Part shown: piece after piece, positions 45,760 to 56,873 of the stretch | Layout: the number at the start of each line of letters is the position of its first letter | How positions within the stretch are numbered: the stretch's first letter is position 1 | Assembly: GCA_000934385.1 (NCBI GenBank) | Contig: KN880543.1 | Coordinates: 1 to 64,000 of the forward strand | From: Cylindrobasidium torrendii FP15055 ss-10 | Lineage: Eukaryota; Basidiomycota; Agaricomycetes; Agaricales; Physalacriaceae | Reading direction: 5' to 3' | DNA: 64,000 nt | Translations under genes and position numbers: made by a program | The notes under the pieces: model-generated | Seen by the model: only the letters and a program-made list of their open reading frames with translations | What the model was told of the DNA's origin: nothing | Database searches by the model: none

Positions 45760-47096
45760 ATGCCGTCCATTATGGACTTGCCAGCTGAACTCAAAGAGCT
45801 CGTACTCAAGGAACTGGCCCGCATGGGCCAAGTAAGCTCTCTCGCCCTTGTCTGGCGAGAGACATGGCACGATATTCGCATCTCGCGATTTCAGTACATC
45901 GACCTCGACGACTACAAATCTCGTTCGGTCCGTCTACCTAAACTATTGGCAATCATCAAGACTGCTCCAGAGGTCGCGCTCTATATCAAAGAGATAGATC
46001 TCGGTGACGCTCGTGACTGGACATTGAACGGAGTCCCCTGCCATTGGAACCAGGAGGAAGGATTTTGCGAGAAGCTTGCGTCGCTGATACACGTCGCTCG
46101 TTGCGCAGACGAGCTATCGCTGCGTAGAATGTATCCCTCGACGCCTCTTGAGTATCGCCAATACTCTGTCCTCAAGTCAGCGTTCCAAGCATCGTCCATT
46201 CGGCATCTCCACCTCAATGAGTTCATCTTCTCATCACCGACCAAACTGCTCGAATTTATAGATTGGTTTCCCCTAGTCGAAAGTATAGACATGGTCGACG
46301 GGCGGGCAGATAGTGAGGAAGGGCTGGACGAGTCGCATTGGATACAGCCTTTGCCACAGCATGCTCACATTACTTCTTTGGGTCTCACATACGCATCTGA
46401 CGCCGATGTCCGGCTCTTGCACCTTATAGCAGACCAGCCTCTCTTCCCTGATGTTCAATCGTTTGCCATGAGTTGTTATGATTTAAACTTCATGCCCACT
46501 CTGCGGCGGTTGCTTGTGCAATGGTCGGCGACTCTCACGTCCTTGGAGCTTCCTTTTCTCATACCTCGGTATGGTATGCTGCTATTTCTTCGCGTTTTAT
46601 ATTGACATACTTACCGCACAACAAAGTCCCTATTGGAGTGGCTCCGTTGCAACTACCGCCAACATTGACAACACTAGACGTTGGCGTCCAGCTCTTGAAA
46701 GGACAACAATCTTGCACTGAATTTTTTACGAGCACCCTTCTTCAAAACAAAGCCATTTGGAAGCTGAAGCTCGTCGTTCGTTACTCACACCAATGCGCCC
46801 ACCTCATGACACCCGCGGAGATCGACGCCATAGCGCGTTTGGACGCGGCCGTGGTGGAGCGCGTCGAATTTCTGGAATGGGAGGGCATCCTTGCGCGGCC
46901 GTGTACATGCACGTCCAAAGATGCTCCGACTTGCACATTCCAGGATGTGTGCAGGACGGCGGATGAGTGGATGTTCAAGCAGGCGCTTCCGAAGGTGACG
47001 GAGAAGTTTTTTTCTGGGATGCCTATTCCAGAACCTGGTGACATCCATAGGGGGCCGTTTTCGACGAGGGAACACTGGTCCTACGACTCGAATTGA
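45760..47096 (+). CDS. F-box-like family protein, array copy A
   Basis: Two exons, about 430 residues. The ATG at 45760 opens MPSIMDLPAELKELVLKEL, and ALVWRETWHDIR completes the F-box-like region. The following segment repeats LRR-like features (YIKEIDLGDARDWTL, LLEFIDWFPLVESIDM, HITSLGLTYASDADVRLLHL, RRLLVQWSATLTSLELPFL). The 53-nt intron at 46574-46626 joins to VPIGVAPLQLPPTLTTL. The C-terminal exon holds VVERVEFLEWEGILARPCTC, a cysteine-containing stretch (CTCTSKDAPTCTFQDVC), WMFKQALPKVTEKFFSGMP and REHWSYDSN. Its 3' half and intron are nearly identical to copy B. Unlike the other array members its upstream region lacks GGTTAGGG. SCF substrate adaptor function is inferred from the F-box-like start only. 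Confidence 0.8.
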
Positions 47097-47542
47097 GGTT
47101 CAGATGAAGAGGATGCAGAGGTTGGGCTTAGTATGAGCGTGGAAATTGTTCTACCGTTCACACTACATAATAAAGGGATAGTCAGAAGCGTCCCACTTGC
47201 ACATTATTGTATGTTTCTCATCCAGGGTAGTGGGTCATGGTCGATTGCGACGTGGGCTCGTGTAAACATGTGATCGTTTCTTTCCCGTATTTAGTAGACT
47301 AGATAGCCTCATGTCGCTCTCCAGCCTTGTGAGCGGTACGTGTATTCTTTCGCATTCTTTAAAAGCTACTTGTAGTGTACCGATCCGTCTTTGTACCTGC
47401 AGGTCGCTTGGATTCGGTCTTGGATCAGTTTACTTTCTTGCTCGTGAAGTTCATTGGCTGGCAACGCGGTATCGTGATCAATGATCATTCCCACGCGTCT
47501 TTGGGGTTAGGGCTTCACACGTTTCCTCTGGACCACCACGAC
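47097..47542. other. Spacer between array copies A and B
   Basis: 446 bp, about 200 bp longer than the other spacers in the array. The left part is the conserved copy A 3' segment. The middle (about 47215-47450) has no counterpart in later spacers. The right part is the conserved upstream block of copy B. Confidence 0.55.
47503..47515 (+). promoter_or_regulatory. Telomere-repeat-like element upstream of copy B
   Basis: GGGGTTAGGGCTT about 28 bp before the ATG at 47543, with ACGCGT just upstream of it. Confidence 0.55.
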
Positions 47543-48879
47543 ATGCCGTCCATCATGGATCTCCCGATGGAGCTTAAAGGGCTCGTGCTCAAGGCACTGT
47601 CCCGTATTGGCCGAGTAAGCTCTCTTGCCCTTGTCTGGCGAGAGACGTGGCACGATATTCGCACCGCGCGATTTCAGTACATCGACCTCGACGACTACAA
47701 ATCTCGTTCGGTCCGTCTGCCAAGACTATTGGGAATCATCAAAACTGCTCCAGAGGTCGCGCTCTATATCAAAGAGATAGACGTCGGCGAAGGTGGTGAC
47801 TGGACATTGAACGGAGTCCCCTGCCATTGGAGCGAGGAGGAAGGCATTTTGGAGAACCTTGCGTCGCTGATAAACGTTGCTCGTTGCGCAGACGAACTAT
47901 GGCTGCGTAGAATGTCCCCCTCGATTCCGCTTGAATGTCCCCAATACTCTGTCCTCAAGGCAGCGTTCCAAGCATCGTCCATTCGGCATCTCCATCTCTA
48001 TCAGTACATCTTCACATCACCAGCCAAACTGCTCGAATTCATAGATTGGTTTCCTCTCGCGGAGAGTATAGATATGTACGACGGGCGGGTAGAAAGCCAG
48101 GAAGGGCTGGACGAGTCGCAAAGGGTGCAATCCTTGTCACAGCATGCCCAAATTACCTCTATGGCTCTCACATACGCATCTGACGCTGATGTCCGGTTCT
48201 TGCAGCTTATAGCAGACCAACCTCTCTTCCCTGATGTTCAATCGTTTGCCATGAGTTGTTATGATTTCAACTTCATACCCACTCTGCGGCGGTTGCTTGT
48301 GCAATGGTCGGCGACTCTCACGTCCCTGGAGCTTCCCTTTCTCATACCTCGGTATGGTATGCTGCTATTTCTTCGCGTTTCATATTGACATACTTACCAC
48401 ACAACAAAGTCCCTATTGGAGTGGCTCCGTTGCAACTACCGCCAACATTGACAACACTGGACGTTAGCGTTCGGCTCGTGAAAGGACAACAATCTTGCAT
48501 TGAATTTATTACAAGCACCCTTCTTCAGAACCAAGCCATTGGCAAGCTCATGCTCGTCGTTCGCTACTCATACCAATGCGCCCATCTCATGACACCCGAG
48601 GAGATTGACGCCATAGCGCGTTTGGACACGGCCGTGGTGGAGCGCGTCGAATTTCTGGAATGGGAGGGCATCCTTGCGCGGCCGTGTACATGCACATCCA
48701 GGGATGTTCCAACCTGCGTATTCCAGGATGTATGCAGGACGGCGGATGAGTGGATGTTCAAGCAGGCGCTTCCGAAGGTGACGGAGAAGTTTTTTGCTGG
48801 AATGCCTATTCCAGAACCTGGGGACTTCCATAGGGGGCCGTTTGCGACGAGAGAACACTGGTCCTACGACTCGAATTGA
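47543..48879 (+). CDS. F-box-like family protein, array copy B
   Basis: Two exons, about 430 residues. The ATG at 47543 gives MPSIMDLPMELKGLVLKALS; an open frame extends upstream but this ATG aligns with the other copies. LVWRETWHDIRTARF, WTLNGVPCHWSEEEGI, LLEFIDWFPLAESIDM and RRLLVQWSATLTSLELPFL follow. The intron begins GTATGCTGCTATTTC and is almost the same as in copy A. The second exon has LPPTLTTLDVSVRL, VERVEFLEWEGILARPCTC, CRTADEWMFKQALPKVTEKF and ends REHWSYDSN. Both exons are intact. Confidence 0.82.
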
Positions 48880-49077
48880 GGTTCAGATGAAGAGGATGCA
48901 GAGGTTGGGCTTATAATACGAGCGCGGAAATTACTCTACCGGTCACACTACATAATGAAAGGATAATCAGAAGTGTCCCACTTGCATATCATTGTGTGTT
49001 TACTCTCTTGCCACACGGCGTGAAGTTCTTAGTCCACTTGGCTGGCAACGCGGTGGCGTGATCATTCCCACGCGCCC

Positions 49078-49092
49078 TTAGGGTTAGGGCTT
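49078..49092 (+). promoter_or_regulatory. Telomere-repeat-like element upstream of copy C
   Basis: TTAGGGTTAGGGCTT, two perfect TTAGGG hexamers, about 32 bp before the ATG at 49124. Confidence 0.55.
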
Positions 49093-49123
49093 CACACGTT
49101 TCCTCTCACCATCACCACACAAC

Positions 49124-50504
49124 ATGCCGTCCGTCATGGACCTTCCAGCCGAACTCAAAGGGCTTGTACTAGAAGAATTAGCGGACATCGATGTTGTGGA
49201 CTCTCTTGCCCTGGTCTGGCGGGAGACGTGGCACGATATTCGCACCTGGCGATTTCAGTACGTCGACTTCGGCACCTACAGAGCTCGTTCAGTCCAGCTT
49301 CCAGGACTATTGGATATTATCAGAAGTGCTCCGGAGATTGCGCGCTATATCAAAGAGATAGATGTTGGCGAAGCTGGTGACTGGTCATTCAAGGATGGAG
49401 TGCGCTGCCGCTGGAGCCAGGAGGAGGGCTTTTGCGAAAACCTTGCGTCGCTTGTCAATGCAGCACGCTGTGCAGAAGCACTATATTTGCGTGGAATGCC
49501 ACCCCGACCACTCTCGAGTGTCCCCAATACTCTGTTCTCCAAGCAGCATTCCAAGCATCGTCTATCAGGCATCTCAACCTCCACGAGTTCACATCACCAG
49601 ATAAACTGCTCGAACTAATAGGCTGGTTTCCTAAAGCAGAAAGTTTATTTGTATCCAAAGAACGGTCAGAGAGTGAAGAGGGGAAGGCACCCGGCGAGTG
49701 GCACTGGATACAACCCTTACCCCAGCACACCCACATCACTTCGCTAGACCTCACATACGAGTCTGACGCCGAAGTGCAATTTTTACAGCTTATAGCGGAC
49801 CAGCCTATCTTCCCGAATGTTCAATCGTTTGCCATAGGCTGCCATGACTCCAACTTCATACCAATTCTGCGGCGGTTGTTCATAAAATGGTCGACAACTC
49901 TCACGTCCTTGGAACTCCCTTTTCTCGAGCCAGAGCATGGTATACAGCTACTCTCCCGCCTTCCTTATTTGCATGCTGACTGCTCAACGAAGTTCCTATG
50001 GGAGAGGCTCCCCTGCAACTACCGCCGACATTGACAACCCTAGACCTCGGGATTCGGCTCATGGAAGGAGAAAAATCTTGTCTCGAATTTCTCTCGAATA
50101 CCCTCCTTCAAAACCAAGTCATCGAGAAGCTTCTCCTCACCGTGCACTACTCGCACCAATGCGCCCATCTCATGACACCTGTGGAGTTATATGCTATAGC
50201 GCGTCTGGACACGGCCATAGTGGAACGCGCCGAGTTTCTGGCCTGGGTGGCCATGCTCGTGCGTCCTTGTACATGCAACTCTGGAAAAGCTTCCTCCTGC
50301 ATATACCAGGATGTGTGCAGGACGGCGGATGAATGGGTGTTCAAGAAAGCACTTCCAAAAGTCACGAAGAAGTTCTTTACGGGAATGCCGTTTCCGGAGC
50401 CTGGAGATTTTCATAAAGGCTTGTTCGCGATGAGGGAACACTGGTCCTACGACTCGGATTCAGATGAGGATGACGAGGGTGAGGACGTTGGACTTATAAT
50501 ATGA
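49124..50504 (+). pseudogene. F-box-like family, array copy C, frameshifted
   Basis: Collinear with copies B and D but exon 1 changes frame. The first frame runs MPSVMDLPAELKGLVLEELA through LVWRETWHDIRTWRF to ALYLRGMPP and then goes astray. The sequence resumes in another frame with CPQYSVLQAAFQASSIRHLN and continues FPKAESLFVS, HITSLDLTYESDAEVQFLQL and FIPILRRLFIKWSTTLTSLE. Between the ATG of RGM and the shared TGTCCCCAATAC there are 20 nt here against 21 nt in copy B, so one base was lost at about 49499-49518. Exon 2 is open (LPPTLTTLDLGIRLM, VERAEFLAWVAMLVRPCTC, WVFKKALPKVTKKFFTGMP) and ends in an acidic DEDDEGEDVGLII tail. Either a recent pseudogene or an assembly error. Confidence 0.75.
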
Positions 50505-50660
50505 GGGTGGAAATTACTCTACCTATCACACTACAGAATAAAAGGATATTCAGAAGCATCCTACTTAGACATATGTTTACTCTCTTCCTCTTGAGTTTAT
50601 TCAGCCTATAATTTTCTGGCTGGCAACGCGGTGGCGTGATCATTCCCACGCGCCCTCCTT

Positions 50661-50673
50661 GGGGTTAGGGCTT
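50661..50673 (+). promoter_or_regulatory. Telomere-repeat-like element upstream of copy D
   Basis: GGGGTTAGGGCTT about 32 bp before the ATG at 50705. Confidence 0.55.
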
Positions 50674-50704
50674 TACACGTTTCCTCTAACCACCACGACA
50701 CGGC

Positions 50705-52083
50705 ATGCCATGCATTATGGACCTTCCAGCCGAGCTCAAAGGGCTCATACTAGAAGCATTGGCTGACATCGATGTCGTGGACTCTCTTGCCTTAGTCTGG
50801 CGCGAGACGTGGCACGACATTCGCACCTGGCGCTTTCAGTACGTCGACTTCGGCACCTACAACGCTCGTTCCATCTATCTTCCGAAACTATTGGACATCA
50901 TCAAGACTGCCCCAGATGTCGCGCGTTACATCAAGCAGATAGATGTAGGCGGCACAGGTGACTGGGAGCCGGAGGGACCTTATTACGATACTGAAGAGGA
51001 CGGCATTTGCCAGAATCTTGCGTCGCTGATTAATCTTGCCCGCCGCGCAGATACAATATGGCTGTGTGGACTTTTCCCACCGACCACTCGCGACTGTCCG
51101 GAGTACGCTGTCCTCCAGGCAGCGTTCCAAACATCGTCTATTAAATATCTAAACCTTCACGAGTACACCTTCACAACACCAGCCAAGCTACTTGAATTCA
51201 TTGGCTGTTTCCCTCGAGTGGAAAGCGTAGAGATCATCCCCGTGCGCACCCTCAATGAGGATTGTCTAGACGAGCATCTGTGGGTTCAAGCCTGGCCCCA
51301 GTATGCCCACATCACTTCGCTGGATCTTGCATACGAATCTACAGCCGAGGTTCGCTTCTTTCAGCTCATCGCGGACGAGCCTATCTTTCCCAATATCCAA
51401 TCTTTCTCCGTCGGTAATCATGAGCCTAGCTTCATTCCGATTCTACGACGGCTCCTCATGCGATGGTCCGCGACCCTCACATCCCTAGAGCTGCCCTTCC
51501 TCCAGCCCGAGCATGGTATGTAATTGTCTACTCCTACACCTTCATTCAGGATGCTCACTTTGTTGTCAAAGTCCCTCCAGGAGAAACTCCTCTGCAACTG
51601 CCACCAAGGTTAACAACCTTCAACATCGGAGTACAGCTCATGGAAGGACAGCAATCTTGCCTTGATTTCATCACGAACACTCTTCTTCGAAACCAAGTCA
51701 TCGAGAGGCTCCTCATCACCGTACGCTACTCGCACCAATGCGCCTATCTCATGACGTCCGCGGAGACAGATGCTATAGCACGTTTGGATACAGCCATAGT
51801 GGAACGCGTCGAGTATCTGGTGTGGGAGGCCATGCTCGCGCGCCCGTGTACATGCAACTCTGGGAACGCCTCTACCTGCATATTTCAGGATGTGTGCAGG
51901 ACTGCCGACGAGTGGATGTTCAAGAAGGCGCTTCCAAAAGTGACGAAGAAGTTCTTTACGGGGATGCCTTTTCCTGAGCCTGGGGATTTCCACAGAGGGC
52001 CGTTCGCGACGAGGGAACACTGGTCTTATGATTCAGATTCGGGTTCGGACGATGAGGATGCGGAGGTTGGGCTTATAATATGA
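50705..52083 (+). CDS. F-box-like family protein, array copy D
   Basis: Two exons, about 440 residues. MPCIMDLPAELKGLILEALA and LVWRETWHDIRTWRF form the F-box-like start. The middle differs most from A and B in the loop GTGDWEPEGPYYDTEEDG. Later blocks are LLEFIGCFPRVESVEI, HITSLDLAYESTAEVRFFQL and ILRRLLMRWSATLTSLELPF. The intron starts GTATGTAATTG after QPEHG. Exon 2 has LPPRLTTFNIGVQLM, VERVEYLVWEAMLARPCTCN, CRTADEWMFKKALPKVTKKF, FPEPGDFHRGPFATREHWSY and an acidic tail DSDSGSDDEDAEVGLII. It is closest to copy C. Confidence 0.82.
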
Positions 52084-52239
52084 GTTTAAAAACTACACAT
52101 AATAAAAGGATAATCAGAAGCGTGCTACTTAGACATCGTATACTTACTCTCTTTTATTGAGTCTTGCGACTCTTGCCGCACGTGAAGCTGACAATGACTG
52201 GCCGGCAACGCGGTAGCGTGATCATTCCCACGCGTCCCT

Positions 52240-52252
52240 GGGGTTAGGGTTT
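52240..52252 (+). promoter_or_regulatory. Telomere-repeat-like element upstream of copy E
   Basis: GGGGTTAGGGTTT about 32 bp before the ATG at 52284; an ACGCGT hexamer lies just upstream. Confidence 0.55.
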
Positions 52253-52283
52253 CACACGTTTCCTTCGCCCACCACGACACGAC

Positions 52284-53620
52284 ATGTATCTTCCAGCCGA
52301 GCTCAAAGGGCTCATTCTAGAAGAATTATTCGACATTGATGTCGGGGACTCTATCGCCCTTGTCTGGCGAGAGACGTGGCACGATATTCGCACATTGCGA
52401 TTTCGATACGTCGACTTCGACGACTACAGATCTCGTTCCGTCTCTCTTCCCAATCTATTGGATATTATCAAAACCGCCCCGGAAGTCGCGCGTTATATCA
52501 AAGAGATAAATGTAGGCAAGGCTGGCGACTGGAAAATGGGATTCCTAGGCCACTGGAGCCAGGAGGAAGGCATTTGTGAAAATCTTGCGTCGCTGATCAA
52601 GGTTGCTCGTCACGCAGAGGAACTTTACCTACATAAAATGGTCCCTATTCTTCCTGTGCCAGAGAGCCAAGAATATGGTGTCCTTCAATCAGCGTTCCAG
52701 GCTTCATCTATTCGGCATCTACACCTCTGTAACGCCTGGTTTGTATCACCGGAAAGACTGCTCGAATTCATTGGCTTGTTTCCCAAGGCGGAAAGCATAG
52801 AGATGCCCGACGGATGGCCAGAGCAGAAGGACCGGTGGATGCAGCCCTTGCCACAGTGCACTCAAATCTATGCGCTGGAACACTCGTACGTGTCTAACAC
52901 GGACAGACGGTTTTTGCGGCTTTTAGCGGACAGACCCATCTTTCCCAACATCCAATCCTTTACAATGCGTTTTCATGCGCGCAGCTTTATACCGATTCTG
53001 CGACGGCTGCTCGTGCAATGGTCGACGACTCTCACGTACCTGGCACTGCCCTATCTCGCTCCTGCGTATGGTATGCAGCTCTCACACCTTTCATACTGGA
53101 ATACTCACTAGCCGTTCAAGTACCCGTGGGAGAGGCTCCGCTGCAATTGCCGCCAGGATTGACGACCTTGAACATCGGGGTAGAGATCGTCAACGGACAA
53201 CGACCTTGCCTCGAATTTATCACGAACACCCTTTTTCAGAACAAACCTATCGGGAAGCTGATGCTCGTCGTGAGCTACTCACACCAATGCGCCTCTTTCA
53301 TGACGCCCGCGGAGATCGATGCCATAGCGCGTTTGGACACGGCCATAGTGGAGCGCGTCGAATTTCTTGAATGGGAGGGCGTCCTTGCACGACCGTGTAC
53401 ATGCACATCCAGAGATGCTCCAAATTGCACATTCCAGGATATTTGCAGGACGGCGGATAGGTGGATGTTCAAGCAGGCGCTTCCAAAGGTGACGGAGAAG
53501 TTTTTTGCGGAGATGCCTAGTCCAGAGCCTGGAGATTTTCACAGAGGGAAGTTTGCGACGAGGGGCCACTGGTCCTACGACTCGGATTCAGGCTCGGACG
53601 ACGAGGATGAGGACGTCTGA
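52284..53620 (+). CDS. F-box-like family protein, array copy E
   Basis: Two exons, about 425 residues. The start MYLPAELKGLILEELFDIDV lacks the five residues (PSIMD-like) that follow Met in the other copies, so the ATG itself has shifted within the same segment. SIALVWRETWHDIRTLRF, LLEFIGLFPKAESIEM, a shortened acidic loop (DGWPEQKDRWMQPLPQ) and ILRRLLVQWSTTLTYLALPY follow. Exon 2 reads LPPGLTTLNIGVEIVNGQRP, VERVEFLEWEGVLARPCTC, WMFKQALPKVTEKFFAEMPS and ends DSGSDDEDEDV. Both exons are open. Last unit of the array. Confidence 0.82.
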
Positions 53621-53881
53621 CTTAGAATATGAGCTTGGAAACTATTCTATAATCGCATTCCAAACTGGTACTCATAGGACAAGAAGAGTTAGCGTGTTAT
53701 ATTCCAAAGCGTCCTACAATTAGACTTGCTTTCAACTCGAAATTCCACATTTGGGTCCTCTTACTCTGCTCTTGCCGTACTATCTTCAGGCCAGCCAAAA
53801 GAGCACGCCAAAAAGTCACATCAGCAATAAATAATCTAAAATACACATGATATCCAACATAACACTACACATCCACCAAAC

Positions 53882-56103
53882 TCAGTTCGGTCCAATGAAC
53901 TGGTACAGAATCCTCCTAACCAGACCCGACAAATGGTGCGGGTCATTTTGGTACGTGCTCATCACCATCGCCATACCCATCGCCGTCAACAACGCCTCCC
54001 CCGGCTTTCCCGCACGGAAGCCCCCATTGCCCACCTTGCCCGTCGCAATATTATACCAACTCTCCATCGCCTTGGGAAGCACATACATCGCCAACTCCGC
54101 CCTGCGTTTCTTCTCCTCGAGGAACATCGCAAGGCCTGTAGCAAGACCCGGGAACCAGTACGCCGCGCGCGACACAAACAGGAAGTCCACGACGCTCTGC
54201 GGAAGCTTGAAGATCGAACTCGCAGGCAGAGTTGTGAAGTATTCATGCAGGTTGCTGCGTCCACAAATAGATCCTAAGGCGGGGTTCAGTCAGACAGACG
54301 TGAGAAGACAGAAGACAAGGAAAACGGACCCTGGTATATGATAACATAGAGACCAAGGAACGAGCAGCTCTTTATTGTTCCCACAAGAGCTTTGAGGAGC
54401 ATGCGGTGGGGGTTGCGCATGAACGCAGTCGTCCTGAACAGGATTGGGGGCAAGAAGTGCAGAGCGCCGTAGACAGGCAACATGAAGCGCGCAACATCGA
54501 AGAAGCGCTTGAAAGGCACTTCGCGCAAGCAAGAGGTCTGGCCTGGATGCAAGGCTGGGCACGGAATGTGGGCTGATGGCATGTACTTCGCCGCATCGGA
54601 AGAATGGAGGAGGTAGTCCTGTTTGGTCGAGAGCAGTAGTTCTGCGTTCTCGGGTGTGATTTTCCATTTCTAGAGGCGAAGTTAGTATCGTGCTGGTCAG
54701 TGGGGCGAAAGGCGCATACCGAGCTGGTCAATATCTTGTCCAGTTCGGCGGTATCAAAGTTGTGGGTATGCAGCATGTCATGGTTGGCACGGATGGCCTC
54801 TGGCGGACAATGCGACGCGCGTATAATCCTGCCCAACGCATTAGCATTGCAACACGAACCTGTGTCTTGGGACTCACCAGCCGCGATAACCTGCTGGAAG
54901 ACTGTCCGGACGCACAAAGGACGCATACAGCACTTGAGCAGAGCTAGATAGAGGGATTAGCGCCATTCAAAAGGTCAAAGAGCGGTGCTCACACAAGGGA
55001 GAACAAGATTATGTCACCGTGAGGAATGGTGATGTTCTTGCGCGTGGTAAAGGCGTTGAATGACCCTTGGAGCCCACTTGAAGGATGATTAGCATTGAAC
55101 TGGGTGCGAACGCGTCTACGCACCGAACAAACATCTGCTGGCCGATGGTGATGCGTCGTCCGCGCTTCTCGAACAGAACGGCCAATCCCCCTGCGATGAA
55201 TCCGGCCAATGCAGCATGCCATCGACGCGTCTTCTTGCGAACGATGACCTGTTGGGCCTGGGCGCTGAGTGAAAGGCGAGCGGAGCGGTTTCTGCGGGAC
55301 AGCCCTGCATTTGGGAGTGATACGACTGTCGCTTCAAACTCCGGGCCATCTCCATCCTCGATAGCGGTATCGGACTCGTGCTTGGGCCTCATGGGGAGCA
55401 AGAGTGGGAGCGCATTGATGAGGAATTTATAGACCGACGTGAAACAGCCTGCGCAAGGTAAGAATGGTCGGATGGATGGGATAGGACGGTAGCCCCACCG
55501 AGCATGGCAGCAAAGCGCCATGTATCCTCTCCGAATATTGCGCGCCCAAGGATGGCTAATCTCTGGTTTCTGCAATACGTTTAGAGACAGAGCGGGATGG
55601 AGAAGATGTATGCGTACTTTGGGACCCTTCTCAGTCTGATAAATGCCAGAATAAGATTGAACGCCGCCCGAATGTTGAATGCGAGAGTTGCAGCGCCTGG
55701 ATGGTGATGAGTGATGGCTTGAATGTTGGACAGTACACGCACGAAATCCGCCCAGTGCTGCGTGTCTCAAGCAGGCTTCCAAGTCGGGCAGTTCCACTAC
55801 TGGTTCTCCACGGACGCGCCATACCATCTTTCTGGCTTCCTTAAGACGTTCTTGATGGTTGGCGAGGGCGACGAGGTTCTCGAAGGATGCCATTGCGCGT
55901 CTTGGGGTAAAGTAGATGCCACCGAGCTCGTTGGTGGACGGGGTACCCATTCCAGACGGCGGTAGGCTGAGATGGCCCTCTGTTGGGGAGCCAGAGTCTG
56001 GGGGCGTGTCCCGTGGGGTAAGGGGAAGGACGCGTCCACCGTCGCGCTTGCTGGCCGACATGGAAGAGAGAAACAAGCTGGGTTTGCTTTTGCTAGCCGG
56101 CAT
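53882..56103 (-). CDS. TMEM135 N-terminal-domain membrane protein
   Basis: Multi-pass membrane protein of about 590 residues in roughly eight exons. The first in-frame ATG is at 56103 (MPASKSKPSLFLSS); the open frame upstream has none. The N-terminal 100 residues are polar, with GIYFTPRRAMASFENLVALA. LEACLRHAALG then begins the TMEM135-like region. Its most diagnostic parts are ALAGFIAGGLAVLFEKRGRR, GLQGSFNAFTTRKN, YGALHFLPPILFRTTAFMRN and LKALVGTIKSCSFLGLYVII. AAYWFPGLATGLAMFLEEKK, RRAELAMYVLPKAMESWYNI and the end LVRRILYQFIGPN complete it. The GFIAGGL and glycine-rich helices recall the Tim17/22/23 type. Animal TMEM135 acts in peroxisomal and mitochondrial lipid traffic; the fungal role is unknown. 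Confidence 0.84.
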
Positions 56104-56873
56104 TTTGGCGAGGAGTTGGGAATCGAGTAAGCCCAGGGTCAGGCATAAAATACTCTGCGCGACCTGATGGTGGGTCGATGACACAACGGCTTCAGGTCAT
56201 GTGAATATCACGATCGACTCCTTCTTGCCGGTCACAATTTCCCACGGCCACAACCCAGCCCAAGTCTATCTGAATTCGCCCCACATGTCGCTCTCGTACG
56301 GCCAGCCTGGTGGGCTCTTCGGAATCCTCTCCTTCAAGTCGAGTCTTGTCTGGAATGTATTCTTCTTGCGCCCGTCTCGGATCCACACGGGCGCCCAACT
56401 TGCTCGTACTGATATGGTACAGCTTTTCGCATTCCAACTTTCAACTTCTCCCTGGCGGAAGGGAGGTTATTTACACCAATACCACCACACGGTGATCCCG
56501 ACGTCCGTAAGTTACGAGTGGGAGGCACCTATTAACCTTATCGTGAGCTGCTTCAATACAGCCAATATCCCCGGGCTCTGCGACATGAATAGTACGGTTT
56601 TCAAGTTAGTCCGCGAACTTCAAATGCCGCAATGGGAATGGGGCGCCGATCAGTACTCTATGACATTGCCTGACTTGCTAAATCCCCTTGGGAGACGGTA
56701 GACCGTCGTCCCATGTCAAGCTCTCGTTATTTGGTATTGAAATGTGCTCACGCTCCTGCGAAGCCAATGAGGGGGCGTCCGCAGACTAGGTCCGCCGGCA
56801 GGCAGAGCACTAACGATGATGGAATTTAAGATAAGGAATCGATGTCGACCACTGCGTCCATATTCCTCCCACC
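56104..56873. other. Divergent promoter region
   Basis: 770 bp between the TMEM135-like gene (minus) and the aminotransferase (plus). A plus-strand open frame of 166 codons (56201-56701, internal ATG at 56286) spans it. It lacks recognisable motifs and a conventional upstream ATG, so I do not call it. Confidence 0.4.

Larger units (their letters stand above)
45690..53640 (+). repeat. Head-to-tail tandem array of five F-box-like gene units
   Basis: Five units A-E, each with a conserved upstream block (GGCAACGCGGT, ATTCCCACGCG, then the GGTTAGGG element and CACGTTTCCTC), two exons and a conserved 3' segment (ACACTACATAAT...GGATAATCAGAAG). Start codons lie at 45760, 47543, 49124, 50705 and 52284; the last four are spaced 1581, 1581 and 1579 bp, while A to B is 1783 bp because of a longer spacer. 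The regularity points to unequal crossing-over as the origin. Confidence 0.85.

Noticed and set aside
46785..53569. Repeated antisense frames of about 96 codons opposite exon 2 of each array copy
   Set aside because: They recur only because the sense exon is duplicated. They differ freely in residues, start without consistent ATG context and lack any motif.
56201..56701. 166-codon plus-strand open frame in the TMEM135/aminotransferase promoter
   Set aside because: Begins at a GTG, has no recognised domain and would fill a divergent promoter. It could be revisited with transcript data.
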